From: Nostoc sp. XA010
GTDB lineage: Bacteria; Cyanobacteriota; Cyanobacteriia; Cyanobacteriales; Nostocaceae
Assembly (NCBI RefSeq): GCF_020829625.1
Contig: NZ_JAIVFX010000005.1
Location: forward strand, 186,001 to 250,000
Length of the DNA stretch: 64,000 nucleotides
Direction: 5' to 3'
The notes under the pieces were generated by a model. That model saw only the letters and a program-made list of their open reading frames with translations, did not search any database and was not told where the DNA came from. Position numbers and translations under genes: made by a program. Positions 1-9,116 of this stretch are shown one piece after another (the first letter of the stretch is position 1; each line of letters starts with the position of its first letter).

Positions 1-1446
1 CCCGACTCTGCTAACACAGCTACAACTCTGTATACAGGAGTAAAGAGCTTTAACAATGCGATGGGGGTAGACATTTACGAGAAGAAGTTGAAAACCATCC
101 TAGAAATTGCCAAAGAAAAAGGTAAGTCTACAGGCTTGGTAACTTCCGTACCTATTAGCCATGCAACGCCTGGTGCTGCGGCTTCTTTTGTAAATCGTCG
201 TAGTAAGTATGACAGTGTTTACGACCCCAGCAAGACCAACCAAGACAGCATTTTGCAACAGACATTGCTGAACTTTAAACCCAATATTTTGTTGGGTGGC
301 GGTCATCCCAAAGATTTTGAAAATAGAGAAAGCACAAGTACAGCAGAAGGTGTCTTTAAGTATACGTATATTACAGAAGACACTTACCAGCATCTGAAGA
401 ATAATCCTACGTCCAATCGTTACGGCTATACCTTTTTGGAACGCGGCCCTAATGCAGCTAAAACACTGCTAAAAACGGCTGCTAAAATCGACCCCAACAA
501 GGGAGGCAGATTATTTGGTCTATATGGTGCGCGTGGGCAAAATGGCAACATTCCTGTTAGTTCCTCTAAGGGAGACTATAGTTTGACAGGTCTGGATAAC
601 TTTTCTCTGTATACCTCTGTTGTCAAGCCTGGAACGCCGGATACCTGTCCATCAGGTCAGATAATAACCGGTACTGCTGGGGATTGTGTTCCTGTTATTG
701 ATGCAGCTGGTAATCCCATTGCTCCTAATGCTCCTGCACCCGATACTGTCCGTCCTCTGGCTCCCGGTGAAACTGATGCCAGCTTTATTGCTAAAGAGAT
801 TAACGAAAATCCGACTTTGGCTGATTTAACCAAAGCAGCTTTAACCGTTTTAGGGAAAGACAAAGATGGCTTCTGGTTGATGGTTGAGGGAGGCGATATC
901 GACTGGGCTGCTCATGACAACAACATGGATAACCTGATTGGTACCATGAATGATTTTGATAAGGCAGTCGAGCAGGTCATTAGTTGGGTAGATAATCATG
1001 GTGGTTGGAGTAAGAACTTGCTACTGGTTACTGCTGACCATGACCACTATCTAACTCTAAATAATGACTTCACCTCTAAATTGACTCCCAATCCTAACCC
1101 AAATCAGGCTAAAGGCTTGAACTATAACGCCAAGGACATCACCTTTGTCAAGCACAATCCTACTGATGCTGGTCATTTCTGGGGGTCTGATCCAAATTAC
1201 AAATATCTCTGGGGTAGCCATAGCCGCCGGGTTGTACCTGTTTACTACCAGGGTGCTTACGCATCAACTCTGACGCGATCGCTAGGACAAGGCTTCCAGA
1301 TTACAGATAGCTCTGGTACTTATACTGTGCCTGGTGTTCGGGGCGTGGTTGACCAAAGTCATATCTTCCAAGCCATGAAAACTGCGATGGGCGTTGGCGA
1401 AGCCTCTCGGAGAGAAGCCCCGCCTTCGGCGATCACAAGTCCGTGA
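1..1446 (+). CDS. alkaline phosphatase, 5'-truncated by window edge
   Basis: The frame is open from base 1, so the start lies outside the window and the first in-window ATG at 61 is internal. The fragment opens with PDSANTATTLYTG, matching the alkaline phosphatase active-site motif D-S-A-x-x-A-T; the Ser is the phosphorylated nucleophile. Further on are metal-ligand motifs MVEGGDIDWAAHDNN (E and D) and VTADHDH, and a late GSHSRR. The enzyme would release phosphate from phosphomonoesters outside the cytoplasm. About 45 Pro/Ala/Gly-rich residues around 'PDTCPSG...NAPAPDTVRP' look like an insertion loop. The last 18 or so residues (from GVGEASRREAP) are encoded by a dispersed palindromic repeat, so the natural C-terminus is probably replaced. 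Family call firm; substrate range unknown. Confidence 0.9.
   Translation, partial: PDSANTATTLYTGVKSFNNAMGVDIYEKKLKTILEIAKEKGKSTGLVTSVPISHATPGAAASFVNRRSKYDSVYDPSKTNQDSILQQTLLNFKPNILLGGGHPKDFENRESTSTAEGVFKYTYITEDTYQHLKNNPTSNRYGYTFLERGPNAAKTLLKTAAKIDPNKGGRLFGLYGARGQNGNIPVSSSKGDYSLTGLDNFSLYTSVVKPGTPDTCPSGQIITGTAGDCVPVIDAAGNPIAPNAPAPDTVRPLAPGETDASFIAKEINENPTLADLTKAALTVLGKDKDGFWLMVEGGDIDWAAHDNNMDNLIGTMNDFDKAVEQVISWVDNHGGWSKNLLLVTADHDHYLTLNNDFTSKLTPNPNPNQAKGLNYNAKDITFVKHNPTDAGHFWGSDPNYKYLWGSHSRRVVPVYYQGAYASTLTRSLGQGFQITDSSGTYTVPGVRGVVDQSHIFQAMKTAMGVGEASRREAPPSAITSP
1388..1437. repeat. dispersed palindromic repeat forming the phosphatase C-terminus
   Basis: The stretch reads GGCGTTGGCGAAGCCTCTCG followed by GAGAGAAGCC and a GCC-rich end. 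The core CTCTCGGAGAG is palindromic. Related GCG/CTCTC-type sequences occur at 31530-31612 and elsewhere in this window between genes. Here it lies in frame at the end of the phosphatase and supplies its final codons. Confidence 0.6.
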
Positions 1447-1494
1447 ATTGAATACGCCGCTTCACTAAGACACTAACTGAAAAGCTTTCTGTTG

Positions 1495-1520
1495 CAGAGA
1501 CGTGCTAACACACGTCTCTG
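1495..1520. repeat. perfect 10-bp inverted repeat after the phosphatase
   Basis: Arms CAGAGACGTG (1495-1504) and CACGTCTCTG (1511-1520) are exactly complementary with a 6-base loop. It lies about 50 bases after the phosphatase stop. There is no T-run after the stem on the plus strand (TCTCAAAAAA follows), so it may be a dispersed hairpin or a weak terminator. Confidence 0.55.
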
Positions 1521-1573
1521 TCTCAAAAAACTATTGCGGTATTATTGCACCTGTTCTTTTATCAAGGGAAAAA

Positions 1574-2080
1574 ATGACTGACTCCATCTTCAAGAAGTTA
1601 GCAGCTGCAACGGTAGGAACTGCTTTGATTTTTTCGTTAGGGGAAACTATGCCGGCTCTTGCAGCAGCCCTAACTTATAATTTTTCTAATGACGATAAAA
1701 CTCTCACAGGCACTTTTTCATTTGATCAAGCAGCAGCAGAAGATCAAGAAGTAACGATCGCAGAAGGTTTAAAGATTTCTGCTAGCTATGGTGGCCAGTC
1801 ATACACTGAAGCCGATGATCCTTTAGCGTCAGTTTTCACCGACTTTTCGGGAACAATTTTTAACCAAGCGGGGTTAGGGTTATATTTTACACCTAGCGCT
1901 TTTAATGTCTACCGGGAAAATTTTATCAATCTAAACGATTCCATTAGTGCAGGTGTTCAGACTGTCACTTATACCAGTGTTCCAGAGCCAAGTTTAATGC
2001 TTGGATTGTCTGCATTCGGGTTGAGTTTGTTCTTGAGTAAAAAAATAACATCTCCTAAACCATCAAGCACAAAAGCTTAA
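1574..2080 (+). CDS. PEP-CTERM sorting-domain protein
   Basis: A 168-residue secreted protein. I chose the ATG at 1574, preceded by AAGGGA, rather than the upstream start at 1502, because it places a normal signal peptide (positive residues, then ATVGTALIFSLGETMPALAA) at the very N-terminus. The C-terminus has the PEP-CTERM pattern: VPEPS, a short hydrophobic segment (LMLGLSAFGLSLFL), then SKK. Such tails are handled by exosortase-like systems or anchor surface proteins. The 110-residue middle is beta-rich and I do not recognise it. A strong terminator follows. It is separated from the phosphatase by a hairpin, so probably has its own promoter. Confidence 0.75.
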   Translation: MTDSIFKKLAAATVGTALIFSLGETMPALAAALTYNFSNDDKTLTGTFSFDQAAAEDQEVTIAEGLKISASYGGQSYTEADDPLASVFTDFSGTIFNQAGLGLYFTPSAFNVYRENFINLNDSISAGVQTVTYTSVPEPSLMLGLSAFGLSLFLSKKITSPKPSSTKA

Positions 2081-2099
2081 ATCAAATTATCACGAATAA

Positions 2100-2130
2100 C
2101 GGGGTGGGATTATCCACCCCGCAAATTTTT
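2100..2130 (+). terminator. rho-independent terminator after PEP-CTERM gene
   Basis: Stem CGGGGTGG (2100-2107) pairs with CCACCCCG (2114-2121) around a 6-base loop, followed by CAAATTTTT. It lies 19 bases after the stop codon. Confidence 0.8.
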
Positions 2131-2365
2131 AAAATTATAAAGTCTCAAAGCTCAGATTCCCAATTTTTCTAAAAAGTTAGGGAATCTTGTTATTCACATA
2201 ATAATTTAGAATTGCTACATCGTTTTATTAGCATCAGACAAGAGTTAACCGTAATGTCTGGGTTTGCAGTTGATTAACCTATTACTTGTTGCATGAATAA
2301 AATATACATGGATTAGTTTAGATATAATAATGACTCATTGTTTGTTTTCCTAACTGGAGAAATTA

Positions 2366-3568
2366 ATGGGTCGCGCCAAAAAGGTTGTCCTGGCATATTC
2401 TGGTGGAGTAGATACCTCCGTTTGCATCCCTTACCTCAAACAGGAGTGGGGTGTAGAAGAGGTGATTACCCTAGCAGCAGATTTAGGCCAGGGAGATGAA
2501 TTAGAGCCAGTTCGAGAAAAAGCTCTGAAATCGGGTGCAAGTGAATCCCTCGTGGCGGATGTCAAAGACAGCTTTGTTAAAGATTACGCCTTTGGAGCGA
2601 TTCAAGCTAACGCCCTTTATGAAAATCGTTATCCTCTCGGAACTGCCCTTGCTCGTCCACTGATTGCTAAGGTATTAGTCGAAACGGCTGAAAAATATGG
2701 TGCTGATGCGATCGCTCACGGTTGCACTGGCAAAGGTAACGATCAGGTTCGCTTTGATGTCTCTGTAACCGCCTTAAACCCCAACTTAAAAATCCTCGCA
2801 CCAGCCAGAGAATGGGGTATGAGCCGCGAGGAAACCATCGCTTATGGTGAAAAGTTTGGTATCCCCTCACCAGTCAAAAAATCTTCTCCCTACAGCATTG
2901 ATAAGAATTTGCTTGGTCGTAGTGTTGAAGCTGGTTTACTCGAAGATCCGTCATTTGAGCCACCAGAAGAAATTTATGAAATGACCAAAGCGATCGTGGA
3001 TACTCCCAACGAGCCAGAGTACATCGAAATTGGCTTCCACGGTGGTATTCCGACAACCCTCAACGGTATAGCTAAAAAGCCAGTTGAACTAATTGACGAA
3101 CTCAATCAGGCGGTAGGAAATCACGGTATCGGACGGATCGACATGATCGAAAACCGTCTGGTGGGCATCAAATCGCGGGAAATCTATGAATCACCTGCGA
3201 TGTTAGTGTTAATTCAGGCACATAGGGATTTAGAAAGCTTGACTTTGACGGCAGATGTCACCCATTACAAGCGTGGGATTGAAGAAACTTATAGCCAAAT
3301 CGTTTACAACGGTTTGTGGTACAGTCCACTCAAAGTTGCCCTAGATGCCTTTATTCAAAAGACACAAGAGCAAGTTTCTGGAACTGTGCGAGTGAAGTTG
3401 TTCAAAGGCAACTCTACGATAGTTGGGCGTTCGAGTGATAATTCTCTCTATACTCCCGATTTGGCAACCTACGGAGCCGAAGATCAATTTGATCACAAAG
3501 CTGCTGAAGGCTTTATTTACGTTTGGGGACTACCGACTCGCATTTGGTCGCAGAAAATTAAAAGTTAA
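2366..3568 (+). CDS. argG: argininosuccinate synthase
   Basis: A 400-residue cytosolic enzyme that joins citrulline and aspartate using ATP, the penultimate step of arginine synthesis. The N-terminus [18 protein letters not shown] holds the N-type PP-loop motif (SGGVDTS), and a second ATP/citrulline region reads [15 protein letters not shown]. The length matches the bacterial family. The ATG follows CTGGAGAAATTA, a good ribosome binding site. A TATAAT-like hexamer lies at 2323-2328, 38 bases upstream, with no clear -35 box. It is a single-gene unit; no other arg gene is near. Confidence 0.97.
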   Translation: MGRAKKVVLAYSGGVDTSVCIPYLKQEWGVEEVITLAADLGQGDELEPVREKALKSGASESLVADVKDSFVKDYAFGAIQANALYENRYPLGTALARPLIAKVLVETAEKYGADAIAHGCTGKGNDQVRFDVSVTALNPNLKILAPAREWGMSREETIAYGEKFGIPSPVKKSSPYSIDKNLLGRSVEAGLLEDPSFEPPEEIYEMTKAIVDTPNEPEYIEIGFHGGIPTTLNGIAKKPVELIDELNQAVGNHGIGRIDMIENRLVGIKSREIYESPAMLVLIQAHRDLESLTLTADVTHYKRGIEETYSQIVYNGLWYSPLKVALDAFIQKTQEQVSGTVRVKLFKGNSTIVGRSSDNSLYTPDLATYGAEDQFDHKAAEGFIYVWGLPTRIWSQKIKS

Positions 3569-3570
3569 GA

Positions 3571-3655
3571 TTTAGGAGTTAGGAGTTAAGAAAGCAAAAT
3601 ACAAAAAGTAAAAAAATAACTTTTTACTTTACTCCTAACTCCTCACTTTTTACTC
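3571..3655. repeat. STRR heptamer repeats forming an inverted repeat (argG/dedA junction)
   Basis: TTAGGAGTTAGGAGTTA on the left is complementary to the CTCCTAACTCCT-type sequence on the right, with AAAGTAAAAAAATAACTTTTTACTTT between. The two convergent genes argG and dedA end on either side, so a hairpin here could stop transcription from both directions. Heptanucleotide repeats of this kind are characteristic of Nostocales. Confidence 0.6.
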
Positions 3656-4282
3656 CTCACTACTCGCTTCTTTTACTTGGCGAGACTCTAACCACAGGGG
3701 CACAATAATTAAGGCAGCCAATATCAGTAAGGCTGCGATCGCAAATTGACCCACCCAAGCAACCAATTGCTCTAAAGAGACAATTTTGCCAGCAAAGAAA
3801 GCCAATGTCACCATCAAACTAGCCCAAGCAACTGCTCCTAAAAAGTTGTATAAAAAGAATTTTCCAAAGGGCATTTCAGCTATCCCAGCTAGTGGTGCAG
3901 CAAAAACTCGTAACAATGCCAAAAAACGTCCAAAAAATACTGCTTTAGCAGAATTTTGACTAAATTGATCTTTAATAGTCACCAGCCGCACTTCAGAAAT
4001 CCGAAATATGCTAGCAACTTTTACCAGAAAAGGCCAACCGCTAGCTCTACCAATCCAGTAGCCACAAGTGCCGCCAATTACAGCACCCATAATTGCATCA
4101 CCGAGAACCAGCCAGAAATTCAGTTCATCACTGCCAGCTAGAAACCCGCCTACTAAGGTCACGGTTTCACCAGGAAGGGGAATGCCTAAATTTTCTAGCA
4201 AAATTCCTAAAAAAATTGCCCAATACCCGTAAGTGTGGGCGACTTCCTGGATATTTTCTAGTGAAATCAGCTCTAAAGACAT
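3650..4282 (-). CDS. DedA family (VTT domain) membrane protein
   Basis: A 210-residue integral membrane protein. It starts MSLELISLENIQEVAHTYGY and carries the family hallmarks: a re-entrant hydrophobic stretch GILLENLGIPLPGETV, a long helix, then FFGRFLALLRVFAAPLAGI with the conserved F-x-R-F...R-x-x-x-P-x-x-A-G motif. About five hydrophobic segments end in a basic/acidic tail. DedA/VTT proteins are linked to lipid scrambling and to membrane and proton homeostasis; the substrate here cannot be told. It converges on argG; the minus-strand upstream region is AT-rich. Confidence 0.88.
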   Translation of the reverse strand: MSLELISLENIQEVAHTYGYWAIFLGILLENLGIPLPGETVTLVGGFLAGSDELNFWLVLGDAIMGAVIGGTCGYWIGRASGWPFLVKVASIFRISEVRLVTIKDQFSQNSAKAVFFGRFLALLRVFAAPLAGIAEMPFGKFFLYNFLGAVAWASLMVTLAFFAGKIVSLEQLVAWVGQFAIAALLILAALIIVPLWLESRQVKEASSEE

Positions 4283-4764
4283 TCCGCACCACCGTCTTTA
4301 CAAATTTTTACTTTTATTATATCTTTCTTTGCTTGTTTATCCGCGTGGTGTCAATTAAACCGCTAATTGAACCATTAGTTTAATTCTTGATAATCCATAA
4401 ATTAGAATTTATGGCAACTATTAATTTTTGACTATTAAATATGCATTTTTAGGGGTTAATACCACAAGTTCATAATTTATTACAAAAAAAATAAAATATT
4501 TATAAAAAAATTATAAATATCCAGTTAAATGATGAAAATCTCGTAAAAGATACGGTTGATACCGAAATTGTTAGGCGTTTATGCCTATATTGATAAAAGT
4601 TATCACAAATTATACGGCATGAATACTGAAATAATCTTTCTCAACTACACGGCTGTATTTACCCAAATACCAGGGTAAAACACTAGTTTTGCTGGTGAAA
4701 GAGAAAAGGTATTGATGTATTTTTTCAATTTTTTGTCAAGTATTCCAACTACCCTGTTAAATTT
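4283..4764. other. AT-rich intergenic region with a TTTACCC/GGGTAAA inverted repeat
   Basis: No coding frame is convincing here. One perfect inverted repeat stands out: TTTACCC (4658-4664) and GGGTAAA (4673-4679), 8 bases apart and about 85 bases before the STAS gene. It could be a regulator binding site for that gene. The rest is A/T runs shared by two divergent upstream regions. Confidence 0.4.
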
Positions 4765-5118
4765 ATGATTCTCACACAAGAACTTCAAGTTATTTTGTTT
4801 AAACCCCAATCAAGCATAGATTTGGAAGGCGGTAAGACTTTGAGTGAACAGATGGCTAGAGTAGTGCCCCAAGCTCATCAACTCTGGGTTATCGACCTAG
4901 CAGAAGTTAATTTCATGGACAGTTCTGGATTAGTCCCCTTAGTAAAAGGGTTGAAAGCTGCACGTCAGAGTGGCTGTCGCTTGGTTCTATGCAACGTGCA
5001 AGCTCCTGTACGGTTAATTTTGGAACTTACCCAACTAGATTCAGTGTTTGAAATTTTTCCCACTTACGAAGACATTTTTACTACCGTTAAAGATAAAAGT
5101 CTGGTGCTAGCAGCCTAA
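4765..5118 (+). CDS. STAS domain protein (anti-sigma factor antagonist type)
   Basis: 117 residues, essentially one STAS domain. The strand-helix segment WVIDLAEVNFMDSSGLVPLV contains the D-S-S-G motif in which the second Ser is the usual phosphorylation site of SpoIIAA/RsbV-like proteins. It probably binds a switch kinase or a sigma regulator, but no partner gene is adjacent. The last six codons (VLAA end) are duplicated 93 bases downstream. The STAS call is firm; its pathway is unknown. Confidence 0.85.
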   Translation: MILTQELQVILFKPQSSIDLEGGKTLSEQMARVVPQAHQLWVIDLAEVNFMDSSGLVPLVKGLKAARQSGCRLVLCNVQAPVRLILELTQLDSVFEIFPTYEDIFTTVKDKSLVLAA

Positions 5119-5978
5119 ATAATAAATCTACCTATAGGTGGATGGTGGAGTCAAGCAATATTTGCGTTTTTTCATATTCTCCAAGAGAACAGTCTGGTGC
5201 TAGCAGGCTAATTTTCTTTTTTTCTAGAGAAGAATGTTGAGGGAAACTCATGGCTTCGACGTAGTTAATATTAATAAGCAGATGAATGAACCTGCTTGTT
5301 GAAAACCATCTACTAGTGCGTCAAGTTTAAATTGATGGATAAGCAAATTTGTAGAGAAGGCGCTAGCCTCTCCCATGAGCGACTAACTTTCCCGTTGGCT
5401 AAGAACTTTAGTCCTGATGTTCTAAGGACGCTTTGTGTTTACTACAAACCGTCAAAACTATCTTAGACATTGTATGACCTAAAGTAGTGAAGTAAGAATT
5501 AACCAAAATCGGTCAAAACAATGCAATTATTTGTGAGACTCCCCAGCTTTTGAAATTACTCTGAGCTAATTGTTCTATAACCAACTTACACTAGTGCAAA
5601 AAAGCATAAGGTAAGAAAGATTATACTATCAGCCTTTGCGTTATTTATAACTCCATAGTTTTTATTTATCGTAAATCAAAGGCTTTAAGAACGTTACATT
5701 TACATATAAGTAGGTGGACGCTAAAAAATACAACTAGATTAAGAAATGTAAATCGCTTAAAAGCTTATATTCAAAGCGTTTCTGGCGTTTTACATAAGTT
5801 TATACAATTCGGTTTAATTGTGCCTACCTACTTAGCATAGGTTTCAGTCAGGGTTTAAATTCCAGTCTGAAATGTCTTTAATTTTGAATTGTTAATGCCT
5901 TGGTCTACTAGTTGGATGTATCCAAGACACTTTTTTTGGCAATTTTTTACCTGTTAGATTCCAGTATAATGATAAACT
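5119..5978. other. 860-bp gap with a copy of the STAS gene's 3' end
   Basis: The 20 bases at 5099-5118 (GTCTGGTGCTAGCAGCCTAA) recur at 5192-5211 with one change, a partial duplication of the gene's 3' end. Farther on there is GAGAAGGCGCTAGCCTCTCC (5353-5372), an imperfect palindrome. No open frame of note is seen on either strand. An unannotated small RNA is possible, but I see no clear terminator. Confidence 0.4.
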
Positions 5979-6539
5979 TTAGGCGTTCTGGGGAGTCGAA
6001 ATGTTAGTTTCTTCCGATGCTGGGCGGGGAAAATTTGGCAAATCAATGCCACTGTGACTAGCATTGCGAGTTTTGAGTGCTAAACGGTAACTCACACTTT
6101 GTAGTTCTGCTTGTAGTTGGCGGTTTTCCCGTTGTAGCATTGCTACCTTTTCTCTCACTGGCGTCATCCGTTCTTCAAACTTCCGCCGATAAATTTGAGG
6201 TAACTCTTGTACTACTTGCTCCAACATCCGAGTGCGATCGGTGAGTTCTTGAACTGACTGTCGCAATTGGTAAATTTCGGAGTCACGAGTTGTAATTTGC
6301 TCTTGGTAGAACGCCACTTGCTGCTCTACAGCTTGAAGTTGTTCTTGTAAAGCCTGTAACTGGGTCGTGTCGCGCTCAATATCCGGCTGCTGAGGCATAA
6401 AACTAGTGTTACCCTTTACCAGCCGGAATAGTTCTTGAGATAGTTGTTGTACTAAGGAATCACGAAGTTGCAACTCTTGGCGTAGTTGCGATACTTCCGT
6501 AGAGAGAACTTGAATATTGGGTGTATCAGATTGGCTCAC
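5979..6539 (-). CDS. hypothetical coiled-coil protein
   Basis: 186 residues, no signal peptide or membrane segment. Residues about 10-45 and 55-150 are long heptad-type helices rich in Q, L, E and R (for example LRQELQLRDSLVQQLSQELF and TRDSEIYQLRQSVQELTDR). The end is a short Pro/Ser/Thr-rich tail. I do not recognise the family. It reads in the same direction as rpsF upstream, about 310 bases away, and is probably a separate unit. The composition is ordinary for the window, so it is likely a vertically inherited structural or scaffold protein. A function cannot be assigned from sequence. Confidence 0.7.
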   Translation of the reverse strand: MSQSDTPNIQVLSTEVSQLRQELQLRDSLVQQLSQELFRLVKGNTSFMPQQPDIERDTTQLQALQEQLQAVEQQVAFYQEQITTRDSEIYQLRQSVQELTDRTRMLEQVVQELPQIYRRKFEERMTPVREKVAMLQRENRQLQAELQSVSYRLALKTRNASHSGIDLPNFPRPASEETNISTPQNA

Positions 6540-6674
6540 AGTAGCTTACAGCTCCCATTCAGAATCTTGTCCACTCTTAGGTATAACTGCGGGAGTACTA
6601 CCTTTGGCAAGTATTTGTTAATGTAGCATTCCCAAGCAAGTCATGAAAAAAGAAAAAACAAAATTTTATTGAAT

Positions 6675-6850
6675 GAAGTATTAGGGAGTGGAAAGAGGCA
6701 GAGGGGCAGGGGGCAGGGAGCAAAGGAGAGAGACAAAGAGATAATTTCTTCTCTCCTTTGCCCCCAGCAAGAAGTTCTTCTTCATGTCCCCCTGCTTCCT
6801 GCTCCCTTGCTCCCTGCTTCTTCCTCAGCTCCCTATTCCCTACTCCATAC
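6675..6850. repeat. purine/pyrimidine low-complexity repeats between rpsF and coiled-coil gene
   Basis: A G/A-rich half (GGGGCAGGGGGCAGGGAGC) is mirrored by a C/T-rich half (CCTGCTTCCTGCTCCCTTGC), so the strand can fold on itself. This is the STRR-like junction filler seen many times in the window, here just after the rpsF stop. The open frames across it are repeat artefacts. Confidence 0.55.
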
Positions 6851-6853
6851 TCC

Positions 6854-7204
6854 TTAGACCGGTGCTGCCACTTTAGTGGGTTTTTCTTTTTCTTCTTTAG
6901 GGGGTTTTTCCTCTTCGGCTTCCTGCTTAACTGTCAAATAGCGAATCACTTCTTCACTCAAACGCATGGCGCGTTCAAAGGGGGCGATCGCAGTTGCAGG
7001 CGCAGTGTAGTTTAACTGGATGTAGATGCCATCGCGGTGTTTTTTGATTTCATAAGCAAGACGACGCTTACCACGATTTTGAATTTGCATATCTTCAGCG
7101 CCTTGGTCGCGAAGCAAGTTCTGATATTTAGTCACTGCTTGCTCTACCTGTTCGTCTCCCAGGTCAGGGCGCAGAATGTACATTGTTTCGTAACTAGTAG
7201 TCAT
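6854..7204 (-). CDS. rpsF: 30S ribosomal protein S6
   Basis: 116 residues. It starts [15 protein letters not shown], the conserved S6 beginning, and includes [19 protein letters not shown], the RNA/S18-binding strand region. S6 binds 16S rRNA with S18 in the small subunit platform. The last 20 residues are a Lys/Glu/Pro-rich tail ([15 protein letters not shown]), longer than in E. coli before modification. The start follows AAGGAGACTG on the minus strand. As is common in cyanobacteria, it stands apart from rpsR. Confidence 0.95.
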   Translation of the reverse strand: MTTSYETMYILRPDLGDEQVEQAVTKYQNLLRDQGAEDMQIQNRGKRRLAYEIKKHRDGIYIQLNYTAPATAIAPFERAMRLSEEVIRYLTVKQEAEEEKPPKEEKEKPTKVAAPV

Positions 7205-7583
7205 ATTTTTCAGTCTCCTTATGGACAGAAATGGCTGCTGGTGCTAATTTATACCTATTTTAATTCAAAATGTCGGTATTAATCAACATCTGAAGCAACA
7301 AGGAACTATAATCTTACCAGTTTTAAATTTGAATCATTAGCCAAATCGCCGAAATTTGAATTTTTTGGATGTCCTTAATGAAAAATAGGTCGCTTCCCGG
7401 CCCCCAGATTTCTTTAGCTTATTCCAAAATAACCTCTCACTTAACCGAAACGTATTGGGACATATCTTATAGCGAGCGATCGCTTTCAGGCTCAAGGCTC
7501 AATCGGTTCGCTAAAAAGCTAACTGATGATTGCTACCCGCTCACAGCAACAAAAAAGCAGATAAAAGGATATTCATCAAGGTT

Positions 7584-8357
7584 ATGGCGCAACGCTATGT
7601 GCGAATTCAAAATCAAGAAGGACAGGTTTACTATGGGTTACTACAACTATCCCTGAATGTGCAGGTGCTAGATGCTCCGCCCTGGTTACAAGGACAACCC
7701 ACTGATTTAACTTTGAAACCAGAAAATTACCAAATTCTGGCTCCCTGCGCTCCCTCAAAAATTGTGGCGGTGGGTAAGAATTATGCAGATCATGCAGCCG
7801 AAATGGGAACTCCAGTCCCTTCTGAGCCACTAATCTTTCTCAAGCCACCCACGTCGATTATTCCATCTGAGAGGGAAATTAGGTATCCTCCCCAGTCACA
7901 AAGAGTTGACTACGAAGGAGAGTTAGCGTTAGTGATTGGCGATTACGCCTTTGAATGTACACCAAAGGTAGCCCAAACTAAAATTTGGGGCTACACCATT
8001 GCTAATGACGTAACAGCGCGGGATTTACAAAAACGGGATGGTCAATGGACGCGAGCCAAAGGTTTTGATACTTTCTGTCCCTTGGGTCCTTGGATCGTGC
8101 GGGAATTAAATCCAGGAGCGAGATTGCAGACTTTTGTGAATGACAACGCCAATCCAGTCCAATCTGCCTGTATCGATCAGATGGTGTTTTCTCCCGATGT
8201 TCTAGTTTCTTATATTAGTCAGGTTATGACGTTACTACCTGGTGATTTGGTGCTTACAGGTACGCCGGAGGGTGTAAGCCCATTGCATCCAGGCGATCGC
8301 GTCCGGGTTGAAATTGAAGGTATTGGTCGCTTGGAAAACACCGTAGCGCCCCGTTAA
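7584..8357 (+). CDS. fumarylacetoacetate hydrolase family protein
   Basis: 257 residues from the ATG at 7584 (MAQRYVRIQN), preceded by AAGGTT; an upstream start at 7530 would add a basic stretch unlike the family. The core has the FAH signatures: VGKNYADHAAEMG, LIFLKPPTS, YEGELALVIG with the metal-binding Glu pair, and GYTIANDVTARDLQ. LTGTPEGVSPL near the end is also typical. These Mg/Mn-dependent enzymes cleave C-C bonds of diketo acids or decarboxylate oxaloacetate; the substrate is not deducible. The converging tic20 gene ends 3 bases after its stop. Confidence 0.88.
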   Translation: MAQRYVRIQNQEGQVYYGLLQLSLNVQVLDAPPWLQGQPTDLTLKPENYQILAPCAPSKIVAVGKNYADHAAEMGTPVPSEPLIFLKPPTSIIPSEREIRYPPQSQRVDYEGELALVIGDYAFECTPKVAQTKIWGYTIANDVTARDLQKRDGQWTRAKGFDTFCPLGPWIVRELNPGARLQTFVNDNANPVQSACIDQMVFSPDVLVSYISQVMTLLPGDLVLTGTPEGVSPLHPGDRVRVEIEGIGRLENTVAPR

Positions 8358-8360
8358 TTT

Positions 8361-8837
8361 CTAACGCACTTGCATGTACACTGCATCGGAAATTGCCGGA
8401 ATTTCCGCATAACGTCCGCTTACAGACTGGATGACTGAATATGCGGCTGCTCCTACTATGCCAATAAAAATGGTTGTGGATAGGGTTTGGATTGCAAAAC
8501 CACCAACGGGAACTAGTCCCACAACATCAGTCAGGATGCTAAACAAAAAGATAATGATGTCCAAAAGGATTGCTTGCATAGTGTTGAAACGAATAAAGTG
8601 ACTAATTTTTTCGTTTCTCACTACCAGCAAAAATAAACCAAAGAAAATAATCATTCCTGCATAACGCACGCCGTAGTAAATTCTCAACAATGGCAAAAGC
8701 GGCAGAAACAGCAGCTGTAGCGGTGGAAACTCTGAGAGCAAATATCTACCAAATACAAAAACCTCAATTAGAGGAAGCAAATAAGGCAAGGAAGCAAAAA
8801 TCCGATCTGAAACCGTTATAGATCCGCGCCAAGACAT
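8361..8837 (-). CDS. Tic20 family membrane protein
   Basis: 158 residues with four hydrophobic segments (about 12-32, 37-70, 85-108, 113-135). The start MSWRGSITVSDRIFASLPYL and the segment ISHFIRFNTMQAILLDIIIF are the conserved parts of cyanobacterial relatives of chloroplast Tic20/Ycf60. Plant Tic20 is part of the protein import channel; the role of the cyanobacterial protein in the inner membrane is not settled. It is followed at 3 bases by the converging FAH gene. Confidence 0.85.
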   Translation of the reverse strand: MSWRGSITVSDRIFASLPYLLPLIEVFVFGRYLLSEFPPLQLLFLPLLPLLRIYYGVRYAGMIIFFGLFLLVVRNEKISHFIRFNTMQAILLDIIIFLFSILTDVVGLVPVGGFAIQTLSTTIFIGIVGAAAYSVIQSVSGRYAEIPAISDAVYMQVR

Positions 8838-8918
8838 TATGCGTTCTCCTGTGGTTAAATTTTAATAGTTACTTGAGCTTAGGATAACGCAGTTGCTTCG
8901 TCTTGCTAGCAAATTCAA

Positions 8919-9116
8919 CTATTCTATATGGGCGATGCGAAAACCCATAACACACTCATACTGGTCTGGCTGCTGTTGAGTAAGTTTGCGAATGGCTTGA
9001 CCACAACGCAGTTGACCCCCACGCCAACGGGGTTGACCGCTCCTGTCAGCGAGTAAACAAGACTGGCAAACTTGCTCAGGGGCAAGGATTTGCTCGTCCA
9101 TTAAAATGACTAGCAT
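8919..9116 (-). CDS. conserved Cys-rich small protein
   Basis: 65 residues. The start is fixed by ACAGGAGGGATTCG directly before the ATG at 9116; the longer frame to 9296 runs through HIP1-rich repeat DNA and is unlikely. The sequence holds CQSCLLADRSGQPRWRGGQLRCG plus a later C, so three or four Cys could bind zinc or an Fe-S cluster. No signal peptide. I do not know the function. It is likely a real gene because the ribosome site is strong and the composition changes at the chosen start. Confidence 0.65.
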   Translation of the reverse strand: MLVILMDEQILAPEQVCQSCLLADRSGQPRWRGGQLRCGQAIRKLTQQQPDQYECVMGFRIAHIE

